DNA of 64,000 nt, from assembly GCA_900314495.1 (NCBI GenBank), contig OMVJ01000001.1, forward strand, positions 186,001 through 250,000, given 5' to 3'. The translations under genes were made by a program, and so were the position numbers. This DNA is from an uncultured Olsenella sp. Lineage in GTDB: Bacteria > Actinomycetota > Coriobacteriia > Coriobacteriales > Atopobiaceae. Below are positions 46,664 to 55,249 of this stretch, piece by piece (position 1 is the stretch's first letter; each line of letters begins with the position of its first letter). The notes below the pieces were generated by a model. It saw nothing but the letters and a program-made list of their open reading frames with translations. It searched no databases and had not been told where the DNA came from.

Positions 46664-47161
46664 TTACCAGGGAACGTTCTGGGTGTTGTTGTTCGCGCCG
46701 GAGTTCTCGTTCAGAGTCTGGCGAACGCGCGTGACGGTGCCCGTGAGGGACTTGAGGTTCTCCTCAAGGTGGGCCAGGACGGTGTCTGCGTACTCCTCCG
46801 CGTTGTAGCGCGTGTCACGCTCGTACTGCTGGGCCTGGTCGCGAATGTTCTCGGCCTGCTGGGCCGCCAGCCTCACGACCTCCTGGTCACCGGCGATGAC
46901 CATGGCCTGCTGCTGGGCGTCGGCGATGATGGCGTCGGCCTGCTTCTGGGCCCGGTCCAGCGTCTCGTTCTCCTCCTTGAGGACGCGGCGCGCCTCCTGG
47001 AACTCCTGCGGGAAGACGTCGCGGATGTCGTCCAGAATGTCGAAGATCTGTTGGGCATCCACAATCTTCCTCTGGCCGCCACCGCCGAAGGACGACTTAG
47101 CCTCGGTCACGACTTGCTCCAGCTCGTCGATCAGGCTCTCGATTTCCTCACCTGGCTGCAT
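46664..47161 (-). CDS. Coiled-coil protein, SepIVA/DivIVA-like
   Basis: The 165-residue, largely helical protein has a short N-terminal segment with a glycine run (SSFGGGGQRK). A long heptad-rich coiled coil (FPQEFQEARRVLKEENETL to the C-terminal third) and an Asn-rich tail follow. Its size and its position between coaD and yceD-rpmF match the actinobacterial gene encoding the DivIVA-like septation factor SepIVA (Rv2927c type). That equivalence rests on synteny and architecture rather than clear motifs. ATG with AAAGGAG upstream. Confidence 0.72.
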   Translation of the reverse strand: MQPGEEIESLIDELEQVVTEAKSSFGGGGQRKIVDAQQIFDILDDIRDVFPQEFQEARRVLKEENETLDRAQKQADAIIADAQQQAMVIAGDQEVVRLAAQQAENIRDQAQQYERDTRYNAEEYADTVLAHLEENLKSLTGTVTRVRQTLNENSGANNNTQNVPW

Positions 47162-47256
47162 CCAGGGCTCCTTTCACGCTAAATGGAACACGCGGTGCAC
47201 GCGGCACGCCATGCATTCTACAGATAGTAGCAGATAGTTTGCCCTGCATAAAAGCG

Positions 47257-47790
47257 TCACTCTGCGGGGGCGTAACGCTCGCGCAGGCATCTTGCCACGT
47301 TGGGCGGAACCAGGAGTGCCAGGTCGCGCTCGTGGCCCCTGCCCAGGCTGGCTATCTCGCGCACCACGGAGGAGGACACGTACGTGAACTGCGGAGAGGA
47401 CATGACGAAGATGCTCTCCAAGTCGGGCGCCATGTGGCTGTTGAGGTCCGCCTGCTGGAGCTCGTACTCGAAGTCCGTCATGGCCCGCAGGCCCTTGACC
47501 ACCCCTCCCGCGCCGACCTGGCGGCAGAAGTCCACCAGAAGGCCCGTAAATGGCTGCACGTCCACGCCCTTGACCAGGCCCTCCTCCGCCAGGGCCTCGC
47601 GAAGCATGGCCACGCGCTCCTCCAGCGTGAAGGCGCGGCTGGTCCCGCGCTTGGTCTTCGACTCCGCGACGGCTACGGTGACGTACGGGAAGAGCTTCCG
47701 CGCACGCCTGATGACGTCTATGTGGCCCAGGGTCACCGGGTCGAAGGTGCCCGGGACGACCACGTGCTGAATGTGGTGAACCTCACTCAT
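47257..47790 (-). CDS. coaD: Phosphopantetheine adenylyltransferase
   Basis: CoaD adenylylates 4'-phosphopantetheine in coenzyme A synthesis. The 177-residue protein has the nucleotidyltransferase motif GTFDPVTLGHIDVIRRA, VKGLRAMTDFEYE and the C-terminal SSSVVREIA motif. The ATG at 47790 overlaps the end of rsmD (ATGAGTGA), showing translational coupling. The rsmD-coaD pair is conserved across bacteria. Confidence 0.97.
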   Translation of the reverse strand: MSEVHHIQHVVVPGTFDPVTLGHIDVIRRARKLFPYVTVAVAESKTKRGTSRAFTLEERVAMLREALAEEGLVKGVDVQPFTGLLVDFCRQVGAGGVVKGLRAMTDFEYELQQADLNSHMAPDLESIFVMSSPQFTYVSSSVVREIASLGRGHERDLALLVPPNVARCLRERYAPAE

Positions 47791-48421
47791 CTGTATTGCC
47801 TTTCGCAGAGTCTTCGCTTGCAGGGCCGCCTGCGGTGCGGTCCGACGGGTCCCCGTCAAGCCGCAGCAGGTCAACCGTGGTGATGCCGTGCTCCTTGCTC
47901 CTGAGCAGCCGGGAACCCGGGAGCGTCAGGCCGGGGGCGGACGATGAGCGCTCGTACACCACCAGGGCGGCCGGGCCGAGCTGGCCGGATTCCCTCAGGG
48001 TCACCACCAGGGCCGAGACCTCCCCCGCCGCCATGGCGTAGGGCGGGTCGAGGAAGACCACGGAGAAGGGTGCCCCCGGCAGGCCGCGGACAGCCAGCCT
48101 GCGCACGTCTCCCCCCGTCACGTGCCAGGTTCCCGGGCCCGCACCCACGGCCTTGAGGTTGCGCCGCACGAGCGCCACAGCCCCGCGGTCCGAGTCCGCG
48201 AAGGTGCAGCGTGCGGCCCCGCGCGAGAGCAACTCAAGGCCCATTGCGCCGGAGCCCGCAAAGGCATCCAGCACCGCGTCCGCCGAGAGGTCCAAGCCCT
48301 GGGCCGAAAGGACCATGGAGGCTATGGACTCGCGCATGCGGTCCGTGGTCGGACGCGTCACGTTGCGCCCCGTCGGAGCCTCCAGCGGGTGCCCCCGCCA
48401 CTTGCCGCCCACTACCCTCAT
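47783..48421 (-). CDS. rsmD: 16S rRNA (guanine(966)-N2)-methyltransferase
   Basis: RsmD methylates G966 of 16S rRNA. The 212-residue protein starts MRVVGGKWRGHPLEAP and carries the SAM-binding DAFAGSGAMGLELLSRGA and the catalytic LDPPY. Its ATG overlaps the recG stop as ATGA. The long in-frame extension upstream is a shadow of recG. The C-terminal tail is hydrophilic and overlaps coaD. Confidence 0.95.
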   Translation of the reverse strand: MRVVGGKWRGHPLEAPTGRNVTRPTTDRMRESIASMVLSAQGLDLSADAVLDAFAGSGAMGLELLSRGAARCTFADSDRGAVALVRRNLKAVGAGPGTWHVTGGDVRRLAVRGLPGAPFSVVFLDPPYAMAAGEVSALVVTLRESGQLGPAALVVYERSSSAPGLTLPGSRLLRSKEHGITTVDLLRLDGDPSDRTAGGPASEDSAKGNTDE

Positions 48422-50580
48422 GCGCGCTCCACCTCCTCGAAGTAGACGCCAAAGCGCTCCCGGCACTCGCGCGCCAGCGGGCGCAGCTCCGGACCCTCGA
48501 GCATGGGGTCCTCCATCGCCAGCGCCTCCGCGTCCTCGTGCGCCCACTCCACCAGGTCCTCGTCGGACGCGAGGTCGGATATCCTGAGCGAGATGCCGCC
48601 GTGCTGCCGGTAGCCCAGGACCTCTCCCTCGTGCCTGAGCTTCAGGTCCAGCTCCGCCAGCTCGAAGCCGTCGGAGGTCTTCTCCAGCGCGCCCAGGCGG
48701 CTCCTGGCCGGCGTGCCGCGCTTGGCGGCGCACTCCAGGTACACGGTGCCGGGAAAGTCGCCCCTGCCCACGCGGCCGCGCAGCTGGTGCAGGGTGGCAA
48801 GGCCAAAGCGGTCGGCGTCGAAGACCAGCATGACCGTGGCGTTGGGCACGTCCACGCCAACCTCTATGACGGTGGTGGAGACCAGCACGTCGATGCCGCC
48901 CTCGCGGAAGCGGCCCATGACCTCGTCCTTCTCGTCCGCGCCCATGCGGCCGGTAAGGAGGCCCACGCTAAGGTCCGGGAAGACGCCGCGTGCCAGGCTC
49001 TCAGCGGTGGAGACGGCCGAGTGGACGTGCTGGGCCCTCGACCGCTCGGCCTCCGGCACGTCGTCCAGCTCCGAGCCGTCGTCCTTCTCGTCTATGAGGG
49101 GGCATACCACGTAGGCCTGGTGGCCTCGGGCGTGCGCCTCGCGAATGGCCCCATAGGCCAGGTCCACGTTCTCCGGGGGGACGACCCTGGTGGCAATGCC
49201 CGCGCCCGGGCGGGGCCGGTGGCGAATCTGCGAGCAGGCTATGTCCCCGTAAAGGGACAGTGCCAGCGTGCGCGGGATGGGCGTGGCCGTCATGGTCAGC
49301 AGGTCCGCCCCACGCCCCTTCATCCGCAGGGCAGCACGCTGGTTGACGCCAAAGCGGTGCTGCTCGTCTATGACCACCAGCGTCAGGCTGCGGAAGGCCA
49401 GGTCGTCAGAGAGGATGGCCGTCGTCCCGAAGACGCAGGCCAGCGTCCCGTCAGCCAGGCAGGCGGCAACCTGCGCGCGCTCCGCGGCCGGCGTGGCGCC
49501 CGTCACCAGCGCCCACGAGACGTCCGCCGCGTCCAGCAGAGGGCCGAGCTTCTGCGCGTACTGGCGCGCGAGCACCGAGGTGGGGGCCATCATGGCCGCC
49601 TGCGTGCCCGTGTCCGCCACGGCTGCAAGGGCGACGGCGGCCACGGCCGTCTTGCCCGTGCCCACGTCACCCAGGAGCAGGCGGTTCATGACCTGGGGCG
49701 CCGCCATGTCGCGCAGTATGTCCGCCGCCGCGCGCTCCTGCTCCTCCGTGAGCGAGAAGGGCAGGGCCGCCCGCAGGGCCGCCACGTGCGGCCCGTCCGT
49801 CACGTGGCGCTGCGGCCTTATGCCCTCCAGCTCCACGAACTGTCGCGTGCGCAGGGTCAGCTGCAGGGCCAGGAGCTCGTCGTAGGCAAGCCGCCGCCGG
49901 GCCTGCTCCGCGGATGCCTTGGTCTGGGGAAAGTGCACCTCGCGTATCGCACGCGCGAGGCCCATGAGGTGGTGGCCCGCCACCAGGCGCGCCGGCACCG
50001 GGTCGCACACGTCGCCGCGGTCCGCAACCGCGGCCGAGACTATGCGCCGCATCCACGATGCAGTGACGCCCTCCCCCACCGGGTGGACGGGCAGCATGCG
50101 GGAGTAGCTGCCCGTTCCGTCATCGGGGCCCAGAACCTCGTAGAAGGGCGCCTTCATCTGCTTGAAGCCGTAGGCGAAGGTGACCTTGCCGGAGAGCGCG
50201 ATCCTGTCGCCCTTGTGCACCTGCTCCGCAATCCAGGGCTGGCGGAAGAAGGTGGCCACTATGAGCCCCGTGGGGTCCACGGCCGTTACCTCCACGATCT
50301 GCATGCGTGGCTTGGGCCGCTTCAGGTTCACGCGGTCAACCGTCGCAACAATGGTCGCGTCCATGCCCACGTCCGCCCTGCCAATGGGCAGCACGTGGGT
50401 GAAGTCCAGGTAACGGCTGGGCAGGTGCAGGAAGAGGTCGCGCACCCTCAGGATGCCCAGCCTCTCTAGCGCCGCCTGGCGGGAGCCCGAGACGTAGCGA
50501 AGCCCGGACACAGAGTCAGAGAGGGCACGCGTACGCTGTGCCCTCTCGCTTGCATCCCCTACGCTCAGACTGCCACCCAT
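48418..50580 (-). CDS. recG: ATP-dependent DNA helicase RecG
   Basis: RecG regresses stalled replication forks and processes recombination intermediates. The 720-residue protein has an N-terminal wedge/OB-fold domain and helicase motifs GDVGTGKT (Walker A), DEQHRFGV (motif II), TATPIPRTLALSLYGD (motif III) and the C-terminal QLRGRVGRGD. The ATG at 50580 lacks a clear Shine-Dalgarno; it begins 9 bp after fakA and may rely on reinitiation. An internal GTG at residue 24 is a less likely alternative. Confidence 0.96.
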   Translation of the reverse strand: MGGSLSVGDASERAQRTRALSDSVSGLRYVSGSRQAALERLGILRVRDLFLHLPSRYLDFTHVLPIGRADVGMDATIVATVDRVNLKRPKPRMQIVEVTAVDPTGLIVATFFRQPWIAEQVHKGDRIALSGKVTFAYGFKQMKAPFYEVLGPDDGTGSYSRMLPVHPVGEGVTASWMRRIVSAAVADRGDVCDPVPARLVAGHHLMGLARAIREVHFPQTKASAEQARRRLAYDELLALQLTLRTRQFVELEGIRPQRHVTDGPHVAALRAALPFSLTEEQERAAADILRDMAAPQVMNRLLLGDVGTGKTAVAAVALAAVADTGTQAAMMAPTSVLARQYAQKLGPLLDAADVSWALVTGATPAAERAQVAACLADGTLACVFGTTAILSDDLAFRSLTLVVIDEQHRFGVNQRAALRMKGRGADLLTMTATPIPRTLALSLYGDIACSQIRHRPRPGAGIATRVVPPENVDLAYGAIREAHARGHQAYVVCPLIDEKDDGSELDDVPEAERSRAQHVHSAVSTAESLARGVFPDLSVGLLTGRMGADEKDEVMGRFREGGIDVLVSTTVIEVGVDVPNATVMLVFDADRFGLATLHQLRGRVGRGDFPGTVYLECAAKRGTPARSRLGALEKTSDGFELAELDLKLRHEGEVLGYRQHGGISLRISDLASDEDLVEWAHEDAEALAMEDPMLEGPELRPLARECRERFGVYFEEVERA

Positions 50581-50589
50581 GCCGCCGGT

Positions 50590-52293
50590 CTACTCGATGG
50601 AGAAGATGACCGGGTACAGGGGCTGCTCGCCACGGTGTGCGTCCAGCTCCAAGTCGGGCTGGGCCTCCTCGATGGCGTCCGTGATGTCCTTGAAGGCCTC
50701 GTCCGTGAGGTCGGAGCCCGCCAGGATGGTGAGCGTGTCGCCCTCCTCGGCGTCCTGCATCTTCTGGATGAGGTCCAGCGTGACCTGCTTGACGTCGGAG
50801 CCGACCACGGTGATGGCCCCGCCCTCGATGCCCATGACGTCACCCGCGTGGATGGGGGTGCCGTCGGCCGCCTGGGAGTCTCGCACGGCGGTGGTCACCT
50901 CGCCGTCGCGAACGTCCTGGATGGCCTCGGCCATGGCCTCGGCGTTCTCCTCCATGCTCGCGTCCTTGTCCACCACGAACATGGCGGCAAAGGCCTGGAG
51001 CACGGACTTGGTCACGACGACGCAGGCCTTCACGTCCTCCACGGCGCTGACCGCGGCCTCGGAGGCCATGCGGATGTTGCCGTTGTCGGGCAGGACGATG
51101 ACGCTCTCGGCGTTGCACTTCTCGATGGCCTCAAGGATGTCTGCCGTGGAGGGGTTCATGGTCTGGCCGCCCTCCACAACCACGTCCACGCCCAGCGAGC
51201 GCAGGATCTCCGCCTCGCCGGAGCCGGCGGCAACGGCCACGAAGCCCAGCGGCTTCTTGGGCTCCGCCGCGGCCTGCTTGTCGGCGCGGATGGAGTCCGT
51301 GCGCTCCTGCGCCTCCAGGTCCATGTTGTGCACGAAGACGTTGAAGATCTGGCCGCGGTGCAGCATGTGGCGCAGCACTCGGTCCGGGCGGTTGGTGTGC
51401 ACGTGGCACTTGTAGTCCGGGTTGGAGCCAACCAGGAGCTCGCAGTCGCCCATGGTGGCAAAGTACTTGAGGCAGGCGGCCTCGTCGAAGTTGGGGCTGT
51501 CGGCGTGGAACAGGAACTCGGTGCAGTAGCGGAACTGGGAACCCGTCCAGTCATCGTTGATCTCGATGTCGACCACGTTGGCAACGTGGTCCTTGGCGTC
51601 GTCCGTGGAGACGGTGGGGTCGAAGTCCGAAACCTCGCCGGCATGGCCGTGCAGGGCGTTCACGAAGCCCTCGATGAAGGTGGCGAGGCCGAAGGCGCCG
51701 GAGTCCACCACGCCGTTCTCCTTCAGGACGGGCAGCAGGTCCGGCGTGCGGGCAACGGACTCATAGGCCTCGATGACCAGCTGGTCCAGCATGTCGTCCG
51801 TGGTGACGTCAGTCTTCTCGAGCTCGTCCGCCTTGGTGGAGACGTCCTTGAGCACGGTGAGGATGGTGCCGGCGACGGGCTTGCGCACCGCCTTGAAGGC
51901 GACCTTGACGCCGTTGCGCAGGGCGGCGGCGACGTCTGCGGGAGTTGCGTCCGGGCCCTTGGCGGGAACCAGGCCCTCCGCCACGCCGCGCAGGATCTGG
52001 CTGGTGATGACGCCGGAGTTGCCGCGGGCACCCATGAGGGAGCCGTGGGTGATGGCCTTGGCGATGTCCGCCATGGTGGCGGAAGCGGGCAGGGCGTTGA
52101 CCTCCTTGACGACGGTCCCCAGCGTCAGGGACATGTTGGTGCCGGTGTCGCCGTCGGGCACGGGGAACACGTTGAGCTTGTTGATGTCCTCTGCCTTGTC
52201 TGCCACGACCTGGGCGGCGGCGGGGAAGCAAGTGCGAATGGAATTGGCAATCATCTTTCTGAGAACCTCGGTTCCTTGTTGGCTGACTTCCAC
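50590..52293 (-). CDS. fakA: Fatty acid kinase catalytic subunit FakA-like (DAK2/YloV family)
   Basis: The protein is a two-domain kinase-like protein. Relatives phosphorylate fatty acids bound to FakB for use in phospholipid synthesis. The DAK2 nucleotide-binding half has INKLNVFPVPDGDTGTNMSL and SLMGARGNSGVITSQILRG. The C-terminal half has the dihydroxyacetone-kinase-like domain (VIVLPDNGNIRMASEAA). With the GTG at 52293 it has 567 residues and an N-terminus that aligns with YloV; an ATG at 52254 would give 554 residues. It follows asp23 closely, the standard pairing. No fakB is visible here. Confidence 0.9.
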   Translation of the reverse strand: MEVSQQGTEVLRKMIANSIRTCFPAAAQVVADKAEDINKLNVFPVPDGDTGTNMSLTLGTVVKEVNALPASATMADIAKAITHGSLMGARGNSGVITSQILRGVAEGLVPAKGPDATPADVAAALRNGVKVAFKAVRKPVAGTILTVLKDVSTKADELEKTDVTTDDMLDQLVIEAYESVARTPDLLPVLKENGVVDSGAFGLATFIEGFVNALHGHAGEVSDFDPTVSTDDAKDHVANVVDIEINDDWTGSQFRYCTEFLFHADSPNFDEAACLKYFATMGDCELLVGSNPDYKCHVHTNRPDRVLRHMLHRGQIFNVFVHNMDLEAQERTDSIRADKQAAAEPKKPLGFVAVAAGSGEAEILRSLGVDVVVEGGQTMNPSTADILEAIEKCNAESVIVLPDNGNIRMASEAAVSAVEDVKACVVVTKSVLQAFAAMFVVDKDASMEENAEAMAEAIQDVRDGEVTTAVRDSQAADGTPIHAGDVMGIEGGAITVVGSDVKQVTLDLIQKMQDAEEGDTLTILAGSDLTDEAFKDITDAIEEAQPDLELDAHRGEQPLYPVIFSIE

Positions 52294-52300
52294 GCACCAC

Positions 52301-52645
52301 CTAGCGGGTGCGAATACCCTCGATGTGAACGCGGACCTCAACGTTCTTGAGCTCCGCAATCTTGCCGAGGATGAACTTTACCGTGCTGACGAGATTCGCG
52401 GAGACGGACGCCATGTTGACGCCCTCCTCCACGATCACGTGAAGGTCCACCACTACGGCACCGTCCTCATTGGAGACGCCGATGCCCTTGCGCAGGCGGT
52501 AGGTGGGGAGCAGGTGCGCCACGCCCTCCTGCTCGTCCGTGACTGCCATGCCGACGACGCCATAGCACTCCAGCGCGGCATAGCCCGCGAGGTCCGCGAT
52601 GACGTCGTTTGAAACCCTGAGAGAACCCTTGACGGCTTCAGCCAT
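52301..52645 (-). CDS. Asp23/Gls24 family envelope stress protein
   Basis: The 114-residue protein has typical Asp23 features: SLRVSNDVIADLAGYAALECYGVVG and VVVDLHVIVEEGVNM. In Gram-positive bacteria, proteins of this family sit just upstream of fakA (YloU-YloV). They are linked to membrane association and envelope homeostasis; exact function is not fixed. The ATG has AGGAG upstream. It is the first gene of the long minus-strand block ending with ffh. Confidence 0.92.
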   Translation of the reverse strand: MAEAVKGSLRVSNDVIADLAGYAALECYGVVGMAVTDEQEGVAHLLPTYRLRKGIGVSNEDGAVVVDLHVIVEEGVNMASVSANLVSTVKFILGKIAELKNVEVRVHIEGIRTR

Positions 52646-53054
52646 TGCCTATACTCCTCCCGCGCGGCCACAGCGCCGCAGCCTGCGACTACCCATAATC
52701 CTAAGCATTGTAACGCAAGCATGCGCCCGCGTACGGCGGCTCTGGGCAACCCGTCCCCTCAAACCTGCCACAACACCATACGTTATGATAGTAAGCATAT
52801 GGCGGCACGCACGGGCCCGCATGGGCGTAGGCGGGCAAATGGGCTGGTTAAGGGTATGATGCAGGGGCTCCAGGCAGCTGGCCTGCGGGCACGGGACCGC
52901 ACGCGGCGGCTCCCGGGCCGCACCACAGTCCGCACACAACAAAGATTCTTAGCCGTTGCGGAACAACCCTGTGATATAGTTTCCTACGCTTTGTGAAGTT
53001 AGAGCGTCTGCGGCCCCTTCTTTTGCCGAGGCGCCGCAGTTGGAGGTCAGTCTA
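52646..53054. promoter_or_regulatory. Divergent promoter region of asp23 and rpmB
   Basis: About 410 bp with no gene. Toward rpmB, TGA-TATAGT (-10 at 52975-52980) is an extended -10 without a good -35. Toward asp23, a TACAAT candidate lies on the minus strand at 52707-52712, preceded by only weak -35 sequences. Nothing else of note was recognised. Confidence 0.4.
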
Positions 53055-53243
53055 ATGTCGAAGGTTTGTGAGATCTGCGGTAAGCACCCTGTTGCTGGTC
53101 GGTCTGTGAGCCACTCGCACCGCACCGTGAACCGTAAGTTCCGTCCCAACATCCAGCGCGTCACCATTGTCATGAATGGTCATGCCCGCAAGATGAACGT
53201 GTGCACCACCTGCCTCAAGAAGGGCAACCTCGCTCGCAGCTAG
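53055..53243 (+). CDS. rpmB: 50S ribosomal protein L28
   Basis: This is a 62-residue basic ribosomal protein. It begins MSKVCEICGKHPVAGRSVSH and carries two CxxC pairs (CEIC and CTTC), the zinc-binding form. The conserved TVNRKFRPNIQRV is present. The ATG at 53055 has GGAGGT upstream; a five-codon extension to 53040 was rejected. It is divergent from asp23, a typical Gram-positive arrangement. Confidence 0.96.
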   Translation: MSKVCEICGKHPVAGRSVSHSHRTVNRKFRPNIQRVTIVMNGHARKMNVCTTCLKKGNLARS

Positions 53244-53275
53244 GTTCTGGTGCCTGCAGCTAAAACGAAGCCTCG

Positions 53276-53297
53276 GGAGCCACCTTCGGGTGGCTCC
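53276..53297 (+). terminator. Terminator of rpmB with TTCG tetraloop
   Basis: GGAGCCACC (53276-53284) and GGTGGCTCC (53289-53297) close a TTCG loop, followed by TTTCTTATCCC. It is 33 bp past the stop codon. Confidence 0.92.
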
Positions 53298-53331
53298 TTT
53301 CTTATCCCTCTTATCTTTCTTATTTGAGACG

Positions 53332-53364
53332 TGAGGCGGTTGGGGTCAGGCCCCAACCGCCTCA
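53332..53364 (-). terminator. Hairpin at the 3' end of the HAD-TPK gene
   Basis: TGAGGCGGTTGGGG (53332-53345) and CCCCAACCGCCTCA (53351-53364) form a perfect 14-bp stem directly abutting the stop codon at 53368. No T-tract follows on the minus strand, so it may be a factor-dependent or mRNA-end structure. Confidence 0.55.
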
Positions 53365-53367
53365 TCG

Positions 53368-54720
53368 TTACTCGCCAATCAAGTATGCGGCCACGACGCC
53401 CTCGTGGCACTCCACCCGCGCCTCGTCCCCCGCCACCACGTTGCTGATGCCCAGGTCCCCCAAGAGGTCCATGCCCCTGTGGTCCAGGTTCCACCTCATG
53501 CCCTGCTCGGAGACAACCGTACCCTCACGCAGCGCAACGGCGGAGAAGGTCTTGCCCGCGCAGCCGCGCAGGACCCAGACGGGACTCCCCGCCGGCGAGA
53601 GGATGCGGCACTCGCAGCCGTCCTCCACTATGCGCGGCCGGGCGTCGGCGTTCGCGGCCGCAAGCCCCAGCACCGCCAGTGCGTGGTCGGGCCTGCCACC
53701 CGTGGCGCAGGTTAAGGTCAGCTCCAGCCGGGCGTCGCGTCGGGCGGCCTCGTGCCTGGCACAGGCTATGGCCAGGCCAAGGTCCGTGTCATACTTCTCG
53801 CTGGTGAAGCGAAGGTCGGTCCTTGCGGCAGCGTGCGCCCATTCCGCCACGGACCTGCTCACGGAATCGGCGTCCCCGCAGAAGACGTCCGGTGTGGCAC
53901 CTGCGGCGTACAGGACCTCCGCGCCGCGGTCCACGGCAATGACGTAGTCGCTCTCCCCCGCAAGCCGGGCCACCAGGTCGGGCGAGCTGGGCTGGGGCGA
54001 GCCATCCACCACCAGCACCCTGACCTGGCTCTCTGGCGCATGGGACTCGTCGCGCCGGTCCGCGAAGTCCCGCAGCAGAGCGAGCGATAGCTCGCCGTAG
54101 CCATGCGCGAAGATGTCGCAGTTCTGCCGCAGGAAGTCCTCGTCGCGGCCGTCGTGGTCGTTGAAGAGGCACACGGTGTGGAAGCCCGCCTGGTGCGCGG
54201 TGCGCACGCCGAAGGGAGCGTCCTCGAAGACCCACGTGGAGTCCAGGTCCGTGCTCAGGAGCTCCAGCGCGCGCAGGTACACGTCGGGCTTCTCCTTGCC
54301 GGCGCCCACCTCGTCCGTGCAGATCACGTGCGAGAAGTACTCCGCCATGCCGTGCGTGCGCAGCGCCACCCTAACCAGCTCCGTTGGGGTGGAGCTGGCA
54401 CACACCATGGGGATGCCGGCCTCGTGCAGCTCGCGCAGGAAGTCCCTGCAGCGCGGGAACGCACGCACGGTGCTGCCGTACGCCCGCTCCACCATGCGGT
54501 AGACCTCCTGGGTCAGCGCCTCACCCGAGGCCCCTATGCCCAGGTGCTCGTGGTACCAGTCGCACTCCTCCCCCAGGCCCATGTGCTCGGTCTTCTCGAA
54601 CACGCTCCAGGCGTCCTCAACGCCGTGGCGTTCCAGGCAGCGCACGGTGACCTCGCCCCACATGCGCATGGAATCCACGAGCGTGCCGTCGCAGTCGAAG
54701 ATGGCTCCGGTAACGGGCAT
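53368..54720 (-). CDS. HAD-family phosphatase fused to thiamine pyrophosphokinase
   Basis: The 450-residue fusion has two domains. Residues about 1-220 are a HAD hydrolase of the beta-phosphoglucomutase type: nucleophile motif FDCDGTLVDSM with Asp9 and Asp11, CASSTPTE, GKEKPDVY and FEDAPFGV. Residues about 235-450 are a thiamine diphosphokinase: VIAVDRGAEVLYAAGATPD, GDADSVS, EKYDTDLGLA and TGGRPDHALAVLG. Thiamine is thus pyrophosphorylated to thiamine diphosphate by the second half. The first half may supply thiamine by dephosphorylating thiamine monophosphate, or act on another sugar phosphate; that is inference. ATG with AAGGGG upstream. A stand-alone TPK next to rpmB is common in Gram-positives, but the HAD fusion is not. 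Confidence 0.9.
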   Translation of the reverse strand: MPVTGAIFDCDGTLVDSMRMWGEVTVRCLERHGVEDAWSVFEKTEHMGLGEECDWYHEHLGIGASGEALTQEVYRMVERAYGSTVRAFPRCRDFLRELHEAGIPMVCASSTPTELVRVALRTHGMAEYFSHVICTDEVGAGKEKPDVYLRALELLSTDLDSTWVFEDAPFGVRTAHQAGFHTVCLFNDHDGRDEDFLRQNCDIFAHGYGELSLALLRDFADRRDESHAPESQVRVLVVDGSPQPSSPDLVARLAGESDYVIAVDRGAEVLYAAGATPDVFCGDADSVSRSVAEWAHAAARTDLRFTSEKYDTDLGLAIACARHEAARRDARLELTLTCATGGRPDHALAVLGLAAANADARPRIVEDGCECRILSPAGSPVWVLRGCAGKTFSAVALREGTVVSEQGMRWNLDHRGMDLLGDLGISNVVAGDEARVECHEGVVAAYLIGE

Positions 54721-54810
54721 GGCGAACAACCCCTTGTTGTGTCGCGGCGGCGCCCCGGCAGCCAGCCCGCGGGACGCTCGCATTTTTTAAGATGGTTACG
54801 TTGGAGACTA

Positions 54811-54823
54811 GCACGTTGCGTGC
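54811..54823. promoter_or_regulatory. Dyad between the HAD-TPK and FmdB genes
   Basis: GCACG-TTG-CGTGC is a perfect 5-bp inverted repeat in the 199-bp divergent intergenic region. A TAAAGT motif about 30 bp to its right could be the -10 of the FmdB gene. No TPP riboswitch (CTGAGA/ACCTGA-type motifs) was recognised upstream of the TPK fusion. Confidence 0.3.
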
Positions 54824-54919
54824 ATGTCCCGCTGGCAATTGGGTAAAGTATGCAAGGTGGCCGCGAGGCCACGTTCGTTTGCGTTTGCGTTGACTCGTTT
54901 TTTCTCGGAGGAAATCCAT

Positions 54920-55102
54920 ATGGCCCGTTATGACTACGAATGCCCCGCGTGCGGCATCAAGTTCGAGGTAGAGCACCCCATGTCCGCGCACCCCAAGGTG
55001 ACCTGCCCCAACTGCGGAGCCGAGGCGCAGCACGTCTTCTCCACCTCGGGCATCGTCTTCAAGGGGTCGGGCTTCTACAACACCGACCAGAAGGGCAAGT
55101 AG
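54920..55102 (+). CDS. FmdB-family zinc ribbon protein
   Basis: This is a 60-residue protein with the FmdB/CxxC_CxxC_SSSS regulatory-domain pattern: MARYDYECPACG, then TCPNCGAEA, then a serine/glycine segment GIVFKGSGFYNTD. The two CxxC pairs should bind one zinc. Family members are small cytoplasmic proteins of largely unknown role. The ATG has GGAGGAAAT upstream. It is monocistronic, with a terminator at 55132-55161. Confidence 0.9.
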   Translation: MARYDYECPACGIKFEVEHPMSAHPKVTCPNCGAEAQHVFSTSGIVFKGSGFYNTDQKGK

Positions 55103-55131
55103 GCCCGCGCGGGTAGCAACCCACGGCATCC

Positions 55132-55161
55132 AAGGCGCCCCAGCCAAGCCTGGGGCGCCTT
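55132..55161 (+). terminator. Terminator of the FmdB gene
   Basis: AAGGCGCCCCAG (55132-55143) and CTGGGGCGCCTT (55150-55161) form a perfect 12-bp stem followed by CTCTTGT. Confidence 0.82.
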
Positions 55162-55249
55162 CTCTTGTATCCATTTGAAGTGAAAAAATGCCCCCAGTCG
55201 AGACCTAGTGGCACACCTTTGCGAAGGTCGCTTCCACACCCCTGAGGCG

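Noticed and set aside
54721-54919. TPP riboswitch ahead of the thiamine pyrophosphokinase fusion
   Set aside because: No CTGAGA and ACCTGA core elements were seen in the leader.
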